Shown piece by piece: positions 63,096 through 64,000 of a stretch of 64,000 nucleotides of DNA; position 1 is the first letter of the stretch, and each line of letters opens with the position of its first letter. The notes beneath the pieces were generated by a model. The model saw only the letters and a list, made by a program, of their open reading frames with translations, was not told the DNA's origin and did no database searches. The DNA comes from Hyphomicrobiales bacterium (GTDB taxonomy: Bacteria; Pseudomonadota; Alphaproteobacteria; Rhizobiales; Rhizobiaceae): the NCBI GenBank assembly GCA_021775415.1, contig JAJFHV010000016.1, positions 62,001 through 126,000 of the forward strand. Direction: 5' to 3'. The position numbers and the translations under genes were made by a program.

Positions 63096-64000
63096 ACTTC
63101 CGCACGGCAATCAACCCGGCCGCTGCAATCAGCACTATGCCGGCTGCAGTAATGGCATCCGGTACTTCGCCAAAGAATAATAGGCCCCATAGGGCCGCGA
63201 AGGCCAAATAGGAAAAATCAAATGCAGCAACAGTTGATGATGGACCCGACTGATAGGCGATTGCCGCAAATACACTGCCAATGATTATCGAAGTTGCCAA
63301 CAGAACCATAGCAATCCATTCCCATGAACCCATGGCAGTCCATTCTCCCAACAGAAAAGTGTTAGCTCCAACTTGGCTTTCCGTTGGGGACCACAATGCA
63401 ATGAGAAGCGTTGCGATGCTGCCCACCCCTATGAACGTGACATTTAGAGCAAAAGACAGAACCAACGGACTTTCGCCCCGACATTTTGTCCGCGTCAAAA
63501 TCATCGAGAATGCAAACAATATGGCGGACACAAGCGGTAGCAATGCGTGCGCGTTAAAGTCCTCGGCCTGGGGCCGCAGTATCAACAGCACTCCGCCAAA
63601 TCCCAGCGCCATGGCAAACCAGCCAAGTGCACCAACTTTTTCCCCCACAAAGATCGCGGCAAATAACGTTATGAACAGCGGCAAGGTGTAGTAGACAGCA
63701 GCAGCTACAGAAAGTTCAACTTTCGGCAAGGCCGCATAGTAGATCACCCACATCAAGGTGAGCATCAGGCTCCTCAACAGGGTCCAGCCAAAATGGAGCG
63801 GAATAAACGAGGCGTCTGGTTCTCGCAGCTTGATGATTGTGATCAACACTGGAACGGTAATTACCGAGCGCATCACAAACAACTGCCAGAGCTGAAAACC
63901 GGTGCTGATCAATTTTATAAGCGCATCACCAAGCGACAGTGCAAACACGGCAAATATGACAGAGAAGACCGCGAGCCGAACGTTATCACCCTCTGCCGGG
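63094..64000 (-). CDS. EamA/DMT family transporter, 5' end outside the window
   Basis: At least 302 codons of a ten-helix DMT transporter. Two EamA repeats: FALSLGDALIKLISTGFQLWQLFVMRSV at the start of the first and LPLVSAILFAFSMILTRTKCRGESPLVLSF in the second, ending VLIAAAGLIAV. A GTG at 63948 is an apparent start, but the frame stays open to the window edge and reads a helix continuing upstream (AEGDNVRLAVFSVIFAVFAL), so the true start lies past 64000. Export substrate unknown. Distinct from the ilvB-linked DMT transporter. Confidence 0.85.
   Translation of the reverse strand, partial: PAEGDNVRLAVFSVIFAVFALSLGDALIKLISTGFQLWQLFVMRSVITVPVLITIIKLREPDASFIPLHFGWTLLRSLMLTLMWVIYYAALPKVELSVAAAVYYTLPLFITLFAAIFVGEKVGALGWFAMALGFGGVLLILRPQAEDFNAHALLPLVSAILFAFSMILTRTKCRGESPLVLSFALNVTFIGVGSIATLLIALWSPTESQVGANTFLLGEWTAMGSWEWIAMVLLATSIIIGSVFAAIAYQSGPSSTVAAFDFSYLAFAALWGLLFFGEVPDAITAAGIVLIAAAGLIAVRK

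Overview
The window looks like a stretch of chromosome from a free-living, heterotrophic alphaproteobacterium, most likely of the Hyphomicrobiales (Rhizobiales). The main reasons are a circularly permuted (two-piece) tmRNA gene with an ANDNYAEVRLAA tag, an alphaproteobacterial-type SspB next to it, the order thyA-folA-hflK-hflC-DUF2065-Deg protease, and ilvB/ilvN/ilvC, miaA and pdxJ genes of alphaproteobacterial type. I see no prophage, complete insertion sequence, CRISPR array, rRNA or tRNA.

Layout. (1) 1-14 kb, catabolism of methylated amines and related compounds: the N-terminal part of creatinase, a DUF1330 protein, a sensor histidine kinase broken by one in-frame TGA, a NAGPA-like glycosidase and a CHAP-type peptidase, a sarcosine/dimethylglycine dehydrogenase-like flavoprotein, a DAO-type flavoprotein divergent from mnmD, an MmgE/PrpD protein, a Rieske oxygenase alpha subunit and a glutathione transferase. 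(2) 14-21.5 kb: a fused hydroxyacyl-CoA dehydrogenase/enoyl-CoA hydratase, an alpha/beta hydrolase coupled to O-acetylhomoserine sulfhydrylase, a small secreted protein, a PhzF-like protein and a CPA1 antiporter. (3) 21.5-26.7 kb, a gene-poor accessory stretch: an inverted copy of a 240-260 bp repeat, a TPR protein, an orphan HigA-type regulator, short palindromes, a small membrane protein and a peroxiredoxin. (4) 26.7-42.7 kb: an endo/exonuclease-family protein with a coupled 29-codon ORF, PilZ, tetR-ilvC, a cold-shock gene followed by a fatty acid desaturase, pdxJ, a hybrid histidine kinase, a RecD-like helicase, LysE, a Tat-signal protein, ilvB/EamA exporter/ilvN under an apparent attenuator, and miaA. 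(5) 42.7-52.5 kb: Deg protease, DUF2065, hflC, hflK, folA, thyA, DUF1127, a WYL regulator with tandem operator-like repeats, and a cfa-DUF1194-DUF1194 operon. (6) 52.5-64 kb: ssrA, sspB, a ribbon-helix-helix protein, a giant AsmA protein, an FAD-linked dehydrogenase, a ClC channel, a WYL regulator divergent from a GST/YciI pair, and a DMT transporter that runs off the edge.

How the genes work together. Three themes recur. Protein quality control: ssrA and sspB (tagging, delivery to ClpXP), HflKC (FtsH control) and a Deg protease. Branched-chain amino acid synthesis: ilvB, ilvN and ilvC, with a 16-residue leader peptide rich in Ile-Leu-Val codons in front of an intrinsic terminator upstream of ilvB, a DMT-type exporter between ilvB and ilvN, and ilvC 13 bases behind a TetR gene with a palindromic operator. 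One-carbon and methyl-nitrogen chemistry: creatinase yields sarcosine, the sarcosine dehydrogenase-like protein has a C-terminal folate-binding GcvT domain, and thyA-folA uses and regenerates folate. I found no clearly new defence or biosynthetic system. The most unusual signals are the dispersed non-coding repeat, the ilvB attenuator with an exporter in the operon, the hairpin abutting the thyA start codon, the paired operator-like repeats at the WYL regulator, and the standard-start-less mnmD.
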